Origin: Actinacidiphila acidipaludis
GTDB lineage: Bacteria; Actinomycetota; Actinomycetes; Streptomycetales; Streptomycetaceae
DNA: 64,000 nucleotides
Direction: 5' to 3'
Assembly (NCBI RefSeq): GCF_019890725.1
Contig: NZ_JAINZZ010000031.1
Location: 18,575 to 82,574, forward strand
The notes under the pieces are model-generated. The model saw nothing but the letters and a program-made list of their open reading frames with translations, ran no database searches and was not told the DNA's origin. The number at the start of each line of letters is the position of its first letter. Position 1 is the stretch's first letter. Position numbers and translations under genes: made by a program. This document shows positions 16,741 through 25,166 of this stretch, piece by piece.

Positions 16741-17899
16741 CACTCGGCAGGCCGCCGACGAGCGGCTGCGGCGCTGGCGGCTGGTGCTCGGCGGCGGCGC
16801 GGACGGCACCGGCCACGAACTGGCCGGGCAGGACGCCGCGATGGACCGCACCCTGGCCGCGCTCTACAGCGGCGCCCCGGGCGGCGGCACCTCCGCCGCC
16901 CGCGGCGCCGAACGCTCCGCCGGCCTGGGCGGCTCCGCCCCCCAGGTCGCCCGCTGGCTCGGGGACATCCGCACGTACTTCCCGAGCTCCGTCGTCCAGG
17001 TCATGCAGCGCGACGCCATCGACCGGCTCGGCCTGTCGGCGCTGCTGCTGGAGCCGGAGATGCTGGAGGCCGTGGAGGCCGACGTCCACCTGGTCGGCAC
17101 ACTGCTGTCGCTGAACAAGGCGATGCCGGAGACCACCCGGGAGACCGCCCGCGCCGTGGTCCGCAAGGTCGTGGACGACCTGGAGAAGCGGCTGGCCACC
17201 CGTACCCGGGCCACGCTCACCGGCGCCCTGGACCGTTCCGCGCGGGTCGGCCGCCCCCGGCACCGGGACATCGACTGGGACCGGACCATCCGCGCCAACC
17301 TCCGCCACTACCTGCCCGAGCACGGCACGATCGTGCCCGAGCGCCTGATCGGCTACGGCCGCGCCGACCAGGCGGTGAAGAAGGACGTGGTGCTGTGCAT
17401 CGACCAGTCCGGGTCGATGGCGGCGTCCGTCGTCTACGCCTCCGTCTTCGGCGCGGTGCTCGCCTCCATGCGGTCGATCGCGACCAAGCTGGTGGTGTTC
17501 GACACCGCGGTGGTCGACCTCACCGACCAGTTGGACGACCCGGTCGACGTCCTGTTCGGCACCCAGCTGGGTGGTGGCACCGACATCAACCGCGCGCTGG
17601 GCTACTGCCAGTCGCTCATCACCCGTCCGGCCGAGACCGTCGTGGTGCTCATCAGCGACCTGTACGAGGGCGGCATCCGGGACGGCATGGTCAAGCGGGT
17701 GGCCGCGATGAAGGCGGCCGGCGTGCAGTTCGTGGCCCTGCTGGCCCTCAGCGACGAGGGCGCGCCGGCCTACGACCACGACCACGCGGCGGCCCTCGCC
17801 GCGCTCGGCGCACCGGCCTTCGCCTGCACACCCGACCTGTTCCCCGACGTCATGGCGGCCGCGATCGAGAAGCGCCCGCTCCCCATACCGGACCGGTGA
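16733..17899 (+). CDS. VWA-domain protein, MoxR partner
   Basis: 388 residues. The N-terminal half is helical; the von Willebrand A domain from ~215 has a complete MIDAS: Asp224-x-Ser226-x-Ser228 in DQSGS, Thr283 in GGGTDIN and Asp309 in ISDLYEGG. VWA-MoxR pairs couple ATP hydrolysis to metal-dependent protein binding. No signal peptide or membrane span, so it acts in the cytosol. It overlaps the DUF5682 gene by 8 nt (ATGACTGA). The operon ends here; an 8-bp inverted repeat follows. Confidence 0.92.
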   Translation: MTDTRQAADERLRRWRLVLGGGADGTGHELAGQDAAMDRTLAALYSGAPGGGTSAARGAERSAGLGGSAPQVARWLGDIRTYFPSSVVQVMQRDAIDRLGLSALLLEPEMLEAVEADVHLVGTLLSLNKAMPETTRETARAVVRKVVDDLEKRLATRTRATLTGALDRSARVGRPRHRDIDWDRTIRANLRHYLPEHGTIVPERLIGYGRADQAVKKDVVLCIDQSGSMAASVVYASVFGAVLASMRSIATKLVVFDTAVVDLTDQLDDPVDVLFGTQLGGGTDINRALGYCQSLITRPAETVVVLISDLYEGGIRDGMVKRVAAMKAAGVQFVALLALSDEGAPAYDHDHAAALAALGAPAFACTPDLFPDVMAAAIEKRPLPIPDR

Positions 17900-17907
17900 G
17901 GGGCGCG

Positions 17908-17936
17908 CCCTGTGACCGTTCTCACCGCTCACAGGG
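17908..17936. promoter_or_regulatory. Inverted repeat CCCTGTGA-N13-TCACAGGG with embedded Crp-like site
   Basis: Perfect 8-bp arms just after the VWA gene and upstream of sucC. It could terminate the VWA operon (no U-tract). It also contains TGTGA-N6-TCAC (17911-17925), the form of a CRP/Crp-family site, about 240 nt before sucC. The function is undecided. Confidence 0.35.
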
Positions 17937-18161
17937 GACCTGCGATTTAGGCGGCCACGGCCCGCGGCGATAACCTGCAAGACGGACATGCCGCGTACTC
18001 GGTCACCGTGTGCGCTTCCCTTGTGACAGTGCAGTCGCGCCCTGCCCGTAGCGGCACGCCCAGGCGGACCAGGCAGCGCTGTACATCTGGCGGCAGCAGC
18101 CTGCGAAGCCCTGACACCAGGGAAATCCAGGGAACACCAGGGAAAAGGGAGACGGACGCGC

Positions 18162-19340
18162 GTGGACCTGTTCGAGTACCAGGCGAGGGACCTCTTCGCC
18201 AAGCACGGGGTACCGGTGCTGGCCGGTGAAGTCATCGAAACGCCTGAGGCGGCGCGCGAGATCACCGAGCGTCTCGGCGGCAAGTCGGTTGTCAAGGCGC
18301 AGGTCAAGGTCGGTGGCCGCGGCAAGGCCGGCGGCGTGAAGCTGGCGGCCACCCCGGACGAGGCCGTCGCCCGCGCGACGGACATCCTCGGCATGGACAT
18401 CAAGGGCCACACGGTCCACAAGGTGATGATCGCCGAGACGGCCCCGGAGATCCTCGAGGAGTACTACGTCTCCTTCCTGCTGGACCGGGCCAACCGCACC
18501 TTCCTCTCCATCGCCTCCGTCGAGGGCGGCATGGAGATCGAGGAGGTGGCCGCCACCCGCCCGGAGGCCGTCGCGAAGATCGCGATCGACGCCATCGACG
18601 GTGTGGACGAGGCCAAGGCCCGCGAGATCGTCGAGGCCGCGAAGTTCCCGGCCGAGGTCGCGGACAAGGTCGCCCACGTGCTGATCAAGCTGTGGGACAC
18701 CTTCATCAAGTCCGACGCCCTGCTGGTCGAGGTCAACCCGCTGGCGAAGGTCGCCTCCGGCGACGTCATCGCCCTCGACGGCAAGGTGTCGCTGGACGAC
18801 AACGCCGAGTTCCGTCACCCCGAGTACGAGGAGCTCCACGACAGGGCCGCCGCCAACCCGCTGGAGGCCGCTGCCAAGGAGAAGGGCCTCAACTACGTCA
18901 AGCTCGAGGGCGAGGTCGGCATCATCGGCAACGGCGCGGGTCTCGTCATGAGCACCCTCGACGTCGTCGCGTACGCCGGCGAGAGCCACGGCGGTGTGAA
19001 GCCCGCCAACTTCCTGGACATCGGTGGCGGCGCCTCCGCCCAGGTCATGGCGAACGGCCTGGAGATCATCCTGGGCGACCCGGACGTCCGTTCGGTGTTC
19101 GTCAACGTCTTCGGCGGCATCACCGCCTGCGACGAGGTCGCCAACGGCATCGTCCAGGCGCTGAAGCTCCTGGAGGACCGCGGCGAGAAGGTCGAGAAGC
19201 CGCTGGTCGTCCGTCTCGACGGCAACAACGCCGAGCTGGGTCGCAAGATCCTCACCGACGCCAACCACCCGCTGGTGCAGCGCGTCGACACCATGGACGG
19301 CGCGGCCGACAAGGCCGCCGAGCTGGCCGCCGCCAAGTAA
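18162..19340 (+). CDS. sucC: Succinyl-CoA ligase (ADP-forming) beta subunit
   Basis: 392 residues, standard length. N-terminal ATP-grasp domain starting MDLFEYQARDLFAKHG with KAQVKVGGRGKAGGVKLA, and the C-terminal CoA-ligase domain with VEVNPLA, GNGAGLVMSTLD and VNVFGGI. Together with SucD it catalyses the substrate-level phosphorylation step of the TCA cycle, succinyl-CoA + NDP + Pi to succinate. GTG start with GGGAG ~10 nt upstream; a leader of perhaps 100-180 nt precedes it and may contain regulatory sequence. sucD follows after 26 nt in the same operon. Confidence 0.98.
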   Translation: MDLFEYQARDLFAKHGVPVLAGEVIETPEAAREITERLGGKSVVKAQVKVGGRGKAGGVKLAATPDEAVARATDILGMDIKGHTVHKVMIAETAPEILEEYYVSFLLDRANRTFLSIASVEGGMEIEEVAATRPEAVAKIAIDAIDGVDEAKAREIVEAAKFPAEVADKVAHVLIKLWDTFIKSDALLVEVNPLAKVASGDVIALDGKVSLDDNAEFRHPEYEELHDRAAANPLEAAAKEKGLNYVKLEGEVGIIGNGAGLVMSTLDVVAYAGESHGGVKPANFLDIGGGASAQVMANGLEIILGDPDVRSVFVNVFGGITACDEVANGIVQALKLLEDRGEKVEKPLVVRLDGNNAELGRKILTDANHPLVQRVDTMDGAADKAAELAAAK

Positions 19341-19366
19341 GCACGAGGACGAGGACTCACACCACC

Positions 19367-20251
19367 ATGGCTATCTGGCTCAACAAGGACAGCAAGGTCA
19401 TCGTCCAGGGCATGACCGGCGCCACCGGCATGAAGCACACCAAGCTCATGCTCGGCGACGGCACCAATGTCGTCGGCGGCGTCAACCCGCGCAAGGCGGG
19501 GCAGACCGTGGACTTCGACGGCACCGAGGTACCGGTCTTCGGCACCGTCAAGGAGGCCATCGAGAAGACCGGCGCCAACGTCTCCGTCATCTTCGTGCCG
19601 GAGAAGTTCACCAAGGACGCGGTCGTCGAGGCCATCGACGCCGAGATCCCGCTGGCCGTCGTGATCACCGAGGGCATCGCCGTGCACGACACGGCCGCGT
19701 CCTGGGCGTACGCCGGCAAGAAGGGCAACAAGACCCGCATCATCGGCCCGAACTGCCCCGGCATCATCACCCCGGGCCAGTCGAACGTCGGCATCATCCC
19801 GGGCGACATCACCAAGCCGGGCCGCATCGGCCTGGTCTCCAAGTCCGGCACGCTGACCTACCAGATGATGTACGAGCTGCGCGACATCGGCTTCTCGACG
19901 GCGGTCGGCATCGGCGGTGACCCGATCATCGGCACCACCCACATCGACGCGCTCGCCGCGTTCGAGGCCGACCCCGACACCGACCTCATCGTGATGATCG
20001 GTGAGATCGGCGGCGACGCCGAGGAGCGGGCCGCGGCCTTCATCGAGAAGAACGTGACCAAGCCGGTCGTCGGCTACGTCGCGGGCTTCACCGCCCCCGA
20101 GGGCAAGACCATGGGCCACGCCGGCGCCATCGTCTCCGGCTCCTCCGGCACCGCGCAGGCCAAGAAGGAGGCCCTCGAGGCCGCCGGCGTCAAGGTCGGC
20201 AAGACGCCGTCCGAGACGGCGCGTCTCGCCCGGGCGATCCTCGCGGGCTGA
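19367..20251 (+). CDS. sucD: Succinyl-CoA ligase alpha subunit
   Basis: 294 residues. Rossmann CoA-binding domain (VIVQGMTGATGMKHTKLML) and ligase domain with GPNCPGIITPG, SKSGTLTYQ and the phospho-histidine loop GHAGAIVSG (His ~249). Forms the catalytic heterodimer with SucC. GAGGACGAGGAC upstream provides the ribosome-binding site. A strong hairpin that overlaps the convergent downstream gene probably ends the operon. Confidence 0.98.
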   Translation: MAIWLNKDSKVIVQGMTGATGMKHTKLMLGDGTNVVGGVNPRKAGQTVDFDGTEVPVFGTVKEAIEKTGANVSVIFVPEKFTKDAVVEAIDAEIPLAVVITEGIAVHDTAASWAYAGKKGNKTRIIGPNCPGIITPGQSNVGIIPGDITKPGRIGLVSKSGTLTYQMMYELRDIGFSTAVGIGGDPIIGTTHIDALAAFEADPDTDLIVMIGEIGGDAEERAAAFIEKNVTKPVVGYVAGFTAPEGKTMGHAGAIVSGSSGTAQAKKEALEAAGVKVGKTPSETARLARAILAG

Positions 20252-20276
20252 CCCCGTACGAGCGGCCGCCGGCCGC

Positions 20277-21374
20277 TCACCGCTTGACGGCGCGGGTCCG
20301 TTCTCCGAAAGAGAACGGGCCCGCGCCGTTCGCGTGGTGCGGGGTCGCCGCGGGCGTGCTCCGGCCCGCGGGCTCGTCCACGGGAGCCGTGCGGCTCCCG
20401 GTCCCGGGCCCGAGAAGGACGACGCCCAGCGTCACCACGGCGATCAGCCCGGTCAGCGCGTACGCCCCGAGCGTGCGCTGCCGCGCCCCGCGCTCACCGG
20501 CGTCCCGCACCGCGGCCGGGGACCGCGGCGGTTCCGGCTCGCCGTCGAGCAGCGCGCCCAGCCGTTCCGACAGCGGTTCGCCCGGTTCGGGCACCGCGGC
20601 CGCCAGCGCCTCCCGCGCATGCGTGATGCGCGCGGCCGCCGCGACCGTGCTCGCCTCCACCTCGGCGGCCGCCTCGGGCAGGTCGAGGCCCAGCCCGTCG
20701 TAGAGCAGCACCACGCGGCGGTAGGCGGGCGGCAGATCGAGCAGCGCCGCCTCCAGCGGTTCCTCGGGCTTGCGGGGCTGCGGGCGGTGGCCGGCCCCCG
20801 GCAACCAGCGCTGCCAGGGCGCCAGCGCGTACTCGTACGCCGCCGCGCGCACCCAGCCCACCGGGTCGCTGTCCCGCGCCACCTCGGGCCACCGCTGCCA
20901 GGCCTGGCCGAACGCGTGCAGCACGGTGTGGCGGGAGAAGACGGGGTCGCCGGTGAGCAGCTCCACCTGGCGGAGCAGCGGGCCGGCGCTGCGGATGTAG
21001 AGCGCGTCGAACGCGGCTTCCGGGCCGTGGGGGAGTCCGGAGGACCGCTCCTCCTGACGCGACCGCTCAGGCCGCTCGGGCCGCGCAGACCGCTCAGGCC
21101 GCTCGGGCCGCGCAGACCGCTCCGGCTGCTCGGACCGCTCGCCCTGCCGGGCGTCCCCGGCATGCCGCTCCTGCCGGGAGCTCTCCGCCGGCACCGCGCT
21201 CGCCGCGGCCGGACGATACGTCGTCCCCCCGGGCCGCACCCGCGCACCGGCCGGCGCTGCGGCAGGTGCCGCAGGTGGGGGAGGTGCCGTGGACGGGACG
21301 GGAGGGGCGGCCGGCGGGGCCTTGACCGGGGCTCCGCCACCACCTCCCTTGGGCGGGTTCTTCCGGGGGCTCAC
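20277..21374 (-). CDS. Membrane-tethered ECF-sigma-like protein
   Basis: 365 residues. The N-terminal ~115 are Pro/Ala then Arg/Glu/Pro low complexity (SARPERPERSARPERPERS). Residues ~125-190 (FDALYIRSAGPLLRQVELLTGD...) resemble ECF sigma region 2 and ~215-260 (LLDLPPAYRRVVLLYDGLGLDLPEAAAEV) sigma region 4. A single membrane span follows (~300-318, YALTGLIAVVTLGVVLLGPG) with a short extracytoplasmic tail. This fusion of sigma-like domains to a C-terminal membrane anchor looks like a degenerate or self-restrained sigma factor; promoter-binding ability is unproven. GTG start with GGAG 7 nt upstream. Divergent to the DUF6350 gene. Confidence 0.75.
   Translation of the reverse strand: MSPRKNPPKGGGGGAPVKAPPAAPPVPSTAPPPPAAPAAAPAGARVRPGGTTYRPAAASAVPAESSRQERHAGDARQGERSEQPERSARPERPERSARPERPERSRQEERSSGLPHGPEAAFDALYIRSAGPLLRQVELLTGDPVFSRHTVLHAFGQAWQRWPEVARDSDPVGWVRAAAYEYALAPWQRWLPGAGHRPQPRKPEEPLEAALLDLPPAYRRVVLLYDGLGLDLPEAAAEVEASTVAAAARITHAREALAAAVPEPGEPLSERLGALLDGEPEPPRSPAAVRDAGERGARQRTLGAYALTGLIAVVTLGVVLLGPGTGSRTAPVDEPAGRSTPAATPHHANGAGPFSFGERTRAVKR
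20286..20330. terminator. Strong hairpin after sucCD
   Basis: GGCGCGGGTCCGTTCTC (20289-20305) pairs with GAGAACGGGCCCGCGCC (20311-20327) across a CGAAA loop, with one G-T wobble, extendable by ~3 bp. A smaller stem GAGCGGCC-GCC-GGCCGCTC lies at 20260-20278. They sit right after sucD but inside the last codons of the convergent gene (stop at 20277), so the sucCD terminator and that coding end share sequence. Confidence 0.75.
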
Positions 21375-21523
21375 CGCGGAGCTCCGTCAGCACGGCGCGG
21401 GCGCGCGGCGGTCGGAGTGTCCGATGGTCTGAAAAAAAGACACATAACGCTCATGCTGGGCGACACGGCGACCTTTCGCCCGCTGCTCGGGCGAAACGGG
21501 TGTTCTTGGCAGCATGGGACGCT

Positions 21524-23038
21524 GTGACACATTTCACCGACCCTCCCCAGGCCCCTGCCGCACGCCCCGAGCCGCACGCCCGCTGGGCCGCGGAACGGGT
21601 GTCCGCGCTCGCCTCGGGCGTCATCGCCGCCGGCCTCGGCCTCGGCGTGCCGGCCGTGGCCGTCCTGCTGCTCTGGGTCGGCTCGCCCTACCCGGACAAC
21701 GGGGTCGACGGGGCGCTCCACCTGACCGCCGGCCTGTGGCTGCTGTCCCAGGGCGCCGACCTCGTCCGCACCGGCACGATCTCCGGCGAGCCCACGCCCG
21801 TCGCCCTCGCTCCGCTGCTGCTCAGCGCGGTCCCGGCGTGGCTGCTGTACCGGGGCACGGCCGCGGCGGTCTCGGGGGAACGGGGCGAGGGCGACGGCGA
21901 CGAGGACGCCACCGGCCATGACGCCCGCCACGACGCCCGCCATGACGCCGGCCGCGGTTCCGGCTCCGAGCCGGGGGCCGGCGTGCACAGGGCCGCCGTC
22001 GTCGGCGGCTGGGTTCTGACGGGGTACCTCGCGGTGGCCGCGGTCACCGTCGCCTACGCGGTGAGCGGCCCGATCCGGGTCGCCCCGCTCACCGCGCTCT
22101 ACGTGCCGCTGTTCGCGGCGGCGGCCGTCGCGTGCGGGGCCTGGTCGGGGTGCGGGAAGCCGGCCCCGGCCGACTGGCTCCCGCTGCCGCGCCGGTACGG
22201 CGAGGATGTCGCGAGTGCGCTGCGGTCCGCGGCGATCGGCTGTGTCGTGCTGGTGGGCGGCGGCGCGCTGGTCGGCGGTGCGGCGCTGGTCCTGCACGGA
22301 GGCGCCGTCGCGCGGTCGTACGGCCGGCTCAGCGGGCCCGACGCCGGGCGGATCGCGGTCCTGCTGCTGGCCGCGCTGCTGATTCCGAACCTGGCGGTGT
22401 GGGCGGCGTCGTACGCGCTGGGCGTCGGGTTCTGCGTCGGCGCGGGCAGTGTGGTGGCCCCGGCGGGGGCGTCGGGATACCCGCTTCTGCCGTCCTTCCC
22501 GCTGCTCGCGGCGCTGCCCGGGACCGGGGGAGCGGGGGTGCTGGGCTGGGCCACGCTGGTGGTGCCCGCGCTGGCCGCGGGTGCGGTGGCCTGGTGGGTG
22601 GGCGGGTCCGGGCTGGGCGCGGGGCGCACGGTACGGGTCGCCTGCGGGGCGGCGCTCTTCCACGGGGTGGGGTTCGCGGTGGCCGCGGCATGGGCGGGGG
22701 GTGCGCTGGGGAACGACGTGCTCGCCACGTTCGGGCCGATGTGGTGGCGCGCCGGGGCCGCGGCCGCGGGGTGGGTTCTGGTGATCGCCGTGCCCGGGTC
22801 GCTTCTCGTGCGCCGGCAGCTGGGCCACCCCGCGCGGCCCGTAAGTGCCCGCGTCCCGCGCCCGTCGCGGCGCCCCCGGATGCCCCGCCTCCCGCACATC
22901 CCACGTCCGACCTTCCGCCGGGCCGCGGTCTCGCCTCCCCCTGCGCCGGTACCGCCCCCCGTCGCCGACCCCCTCCCCTGGCCGACCCCGCCACCTTTCC
23001 CCCCGCCCCTGCCGCCCACCCCGCCCTCGCACTCCTGA
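21524..23038 (+). CDS. DUF6350 polytopic membrane protein
   Basis: About 504 residues with some ten hydrophobic segments, starting after ~20 polar residues. Typical family phrases are seen: WVGSPYPDNGVDGALHL, NLAVWAASYALGVGF, PLLPSFPLLAALPG and FGPMWWRAGAAA. The C-terminal ~65 residues are Arg/Pro-rich (PPPAPVPPPVADPLP). The function is unknown; such genes commonly precede purN in Streptomyces. The start is uncertain: GTG at 21524 (GGGA upstream) is chosen, an in-frame GTG at 21500 is the alternative. Confidence 0.85.
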   Translation: MTHFTDPPQAPAARPEPHARWAAERVSALASGVIAAGLGLGVPAVAVLLLWVGSPYPDNGVDGALHLTAGLWLLSQGADLVRTGTISGEPTPVALAPLLLSAVPAWLLYRGTAAAVSGERGEGDGDEDATGHDARHDARHDAGRGSGSEPGAGVHRAAVVGGWVLTGYLAVAAVTVAYAVSGPIRVAPLTALYVPLFAAAAVACGAWSGCGKPAPADWLPLPRRYGEDVASALRSAAIGCVVLVGGGALVGGAALVLHGGAVARSYGRLSGPDAGRIAVLLLAALLIPNLAVWAASYALGVGFCVGAGSVVAPAGASGYPLLPSFPLLAALPGTGGAGVLGWATLVVPALAAGAVAWWVGGSGLGAGRTVRVACGAALFHGVGFAVAAAWAGGALGNDVLATFGPMWWRAGAAAAGWVLVIAVPGSLLVRRQLGHPARPVSARVPRPSRRPRMPRLPHIPRPTFRRAAVSPPPAPVPPPVADPLPWPTPPPFPPPLPPTPPSHS

Positions 23039-23231
23039 GGACGCGCTGCCGGTGGCGTGCCCGGGCCGGAGAACCGGCTGCCGGCCGGTGGTCCGGGGCG
23101 GATTGCCCCTCGGGGGCGGTCGCCTGGGTGCGACGCCGCCGTGGTTGGTCGCGCCGGGGCACTCCCGGGCCAAGCCGGGGACCCCACGCCCCTACGGATT
23201 GCGTCAGGCGCCCGCCCGGCAGCCCCCGCCT

Positions 23232-23407
23232 GGGGATCGGCGTGGGCAGCTCATGGCGTGGGGCCACCCGGCCCGGGGAGCAAGTTCGGGCTGCTCATGT
23301 CGCGGTGCCACCCCGTCCAGGGACCAAGCTCAGGCAGTTCGTGCCGTAGGGCCACTTCGCCCCGGGGATCGGCTCGGGCAGCTCATCCCGCAGGGCCGCC
23401 CCGGGCA
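23232..23407 (+). repeat. Four imperfect ~44-nt tandem repeats
   Basis: Within the 373-nt gap 23039-23411, four units begin at about 23232, 23275, 23319 and 23364, with spacing 43-45 nt. The shared pattern is roughly GGGGAtCngGnTCGGGCAGC followed by TCATGnCGyAGGGCCACCCCG. No open frame with a start fits them. The rest of the gap holds nothing I recognise. Confidence 0.75.
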
Positions 23408-23411
23408 GGGG

Positions 23412-24287
23412 CTACTGGCGGAAAGCGGGGAGGTCGCGGACGGGCGACGGCAGAAGCTTGGTGCACGCGTGCGCCGCCGGCTGCGTCAACGCATCCGCCT
23501 TGCACGTGTAGTAGTCCCGGTACGCCAGCTGGAACCCGTACGTCGCGCCGACGATCGCCAGCGCCACCGCGCTGGTGACGACACCGGTCCACGCGGCCGT
23601 GAGGAACGACCGCTGGGCGTCGGGGCCCGGCGGAGGCGGTGTGGGCCGCGGCGTCTGCGAGGACGCGGCCAGCGCCGCGGCGGCGGCCGCGCGCGCCTCG
23701 GCGCGGTCCTCCGGGGACATCCGCAGCGCACTGATCCCCCAGTAGAGGGCCAGCGCGCCCAGCAGCAGGCCGATCGCCGTCCACCCGAGCAGCGCGAAGA
23801 TCATGCCCCAGCCGCCGCACACCAGCGCGTAGCGCGACCGCCGGTGCGCCGGGTCGGTGGGGTCGAACCGCGGGCCGGTGCCCTGCGGTCCGGTCGGTCC
23901 CTGGTTCTGCGGGCGCTGGGCGAACGGGTCGGGCCGTCCGGACTGCGGCTGCCGGCTGCTCCACTGGCTGCCCCACACCGGGGGCGGCGGAGGCGGCGGC
24001 CCGTCCTGCGAACCGTCGGACCCCCCGGAGTTCCCGGGCCTGCCGCCCGAGCCCCCCGAACCGCCAGGACCGCCCGATCCGTCAGAGCCTCCGGACCCGC
24101 CGGATCCCCCGCGTTCCCGCCCGTCGCCGCCCTCGCCGGCCCCCTGGGGGCCTTCCGGCTGCCGCGGCTGCCAGGGCCGGTCCGGGGCCCCCGCGGGCGG
24201 GGGCGCGAACGGGTTGTTCCGCTGATCGCCCTCAGGCGCGCGCAGCACGATGCGCATACGGCCGCTGCTCATGATGTGATGCGCCAT
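23412..24287 (-). CDS. Two-TM membrane protein with Gly/Ser/Pro-rich N-terminus
   Basis: About 291 residues. After MRIVLRAPEGDQRNNPFAPP the first ~140 residues are disordered (repeats of GGSGGSDGSGG, then PPPPPPPVW). Two hydrophobic segments follow (~165-195, YALVCGGWGMIFALLGWTAI and LLLGALALYWGIS; and ~240-262, FLTAAWTGVVTSAVALAIVG), the region between them being Ala-rich and charged. No known catalytic motif. The start is uncertain: ATG at 24287, 24272 or 24257, none with a well-spaced ribosome-binding site. Divergent to purN. Confidence 0.75.
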   Translation of the reverse strand: MAHHIMSSGRMRIVLRAPEGDQRNNPFAPPPAGAPDRPWQPRQPEGPQGAGEGGDGRERGGSGGSGGSDGSGGPGGSGGSGGRPGNSGGSDGSQDGPPPPPPPVWGSQWSSRQPQSGRPDPFAQRPQNQGPTGPQGTGPRFDPTDPAHRRSRYALVCGGWGMIFALLGWTAIGLLLGALALYWGISALRMSPEDRAEARAAAAAALAASSQTPRPTPPPPGPDAQRSFLTAAWTGVVTSAVALAIVGATYGFQLAYRDYYTCKADALTQPAAHACTKLLPSPVRDLPAFRQ

Positions 24288-24506
24288 CCCCTTGGGCTCG
24301 ACTCCTCCGGTCAGTGGACGCCCCCGTCCGAACTCCCATTCTCCGCCAGACGCTACCGTCCGCGCGCTCCCCCGTCCCGCGGGGGCCGTCCGAAGTGCCG
24401 GTATCGTTGCTGACGGTCGGCGGCCTCGTAGGGTTCCCCGGAATTCGATCGGCCACCGCATCGTACGATCATCCAATACGCACCACCTAAAAGGGAGCCC
24501 CCGCCA

Positions 24507-25166
24507 GTGGCCGCCCGCACCCCCGCTCGCTCTGACCGCGCCGCTGACCCGGACCGGACCGCACGCCTGGTGGTCCTCGTCTCCGGGTCCGGCACCAACC
24601 TGCAGGCGCTGATCGACGCGATCGACGCCGACCCGGACTACGGGGCCCGGATCGTCGCGGTCGGCGCCGACCGCGACGGCATCGCCGGACTGGAGCGGGC
24701 CGAGCGCGCCGGCCTGCCCACCTTCGTGGTGCGGGTCAAGGACCACCAGGACCGCGCGTCGTGGGACGAGGCGCTGGCGCGGGCCACCGCCGCGTACGAG
24801 CCCGACCTCGTGGTCTCCGCGGGGTTCATGAAGATCGTCGGCAAGGCGTTCCTCGCCCGCTTCGGGGGGCGGCTCGTGAACACGCACCCCGCGCTGCTGC
24901 CGAGTTTCCCCGGTGCCCACGGTGTGCGCGACGCGCTCGCGTACGGCGTGAAGGTCACCGGCTGCACCGTCCACTTCGTCGACGACGGCGTCGACAGCGG
25001 CCCGGTCATCGCGCAGAGCGTGGTCGAGGTCCGCCAGGACGACACGGAGGACGCGCTCCACGAGCGCATCAAGGACGTCGAGCGGCGACTGCTCGTCGAC
25101 GTCGTAGGGCGGCTGTCGCGCGACGGCTACCGCATCGAAGGACGAAAGGTACGGATCCCGGCATGA
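24507..25166 (+). CDS. purN: Phosphoribosylglycinamide formyltransferase
   Basis: 219 residues. Converts GAR to formyl-GAR with 10-formyl-tetrahydrofolate in purine synthesis. The opening VVLVSGSGTNLQALIDA binds the phosphate; SAGFMKIVG, the catalytic Asn and His in VNTHPALLPSFPGAHG, and Asp in VDDGVDSGPVIAQ are all present. GTG start with AAAAGGGAG upstream. The stop overlaps the purH start (ATGA), giving a coupled purNH operon. Confidence 0.97.
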   Translation: MAARTPARSDRAADPDRTARLVVLVSGSGTNLQALIDAIDADPDYGARIVAVGADRDGIAGLERAERAGLPTFVVRVKDHQDRASWDEALARATAAYEPDLVVSAGFMKIVGKAFLARFGGRLVNTHPALLPSFPGAHGVRDALAYGVKVTGCTVHFVDDGVDSGPVIAQSVVEVRQDDTEDALHERIKDVERRLLVDVVGRLSRDGYRIEGRKVRIPA

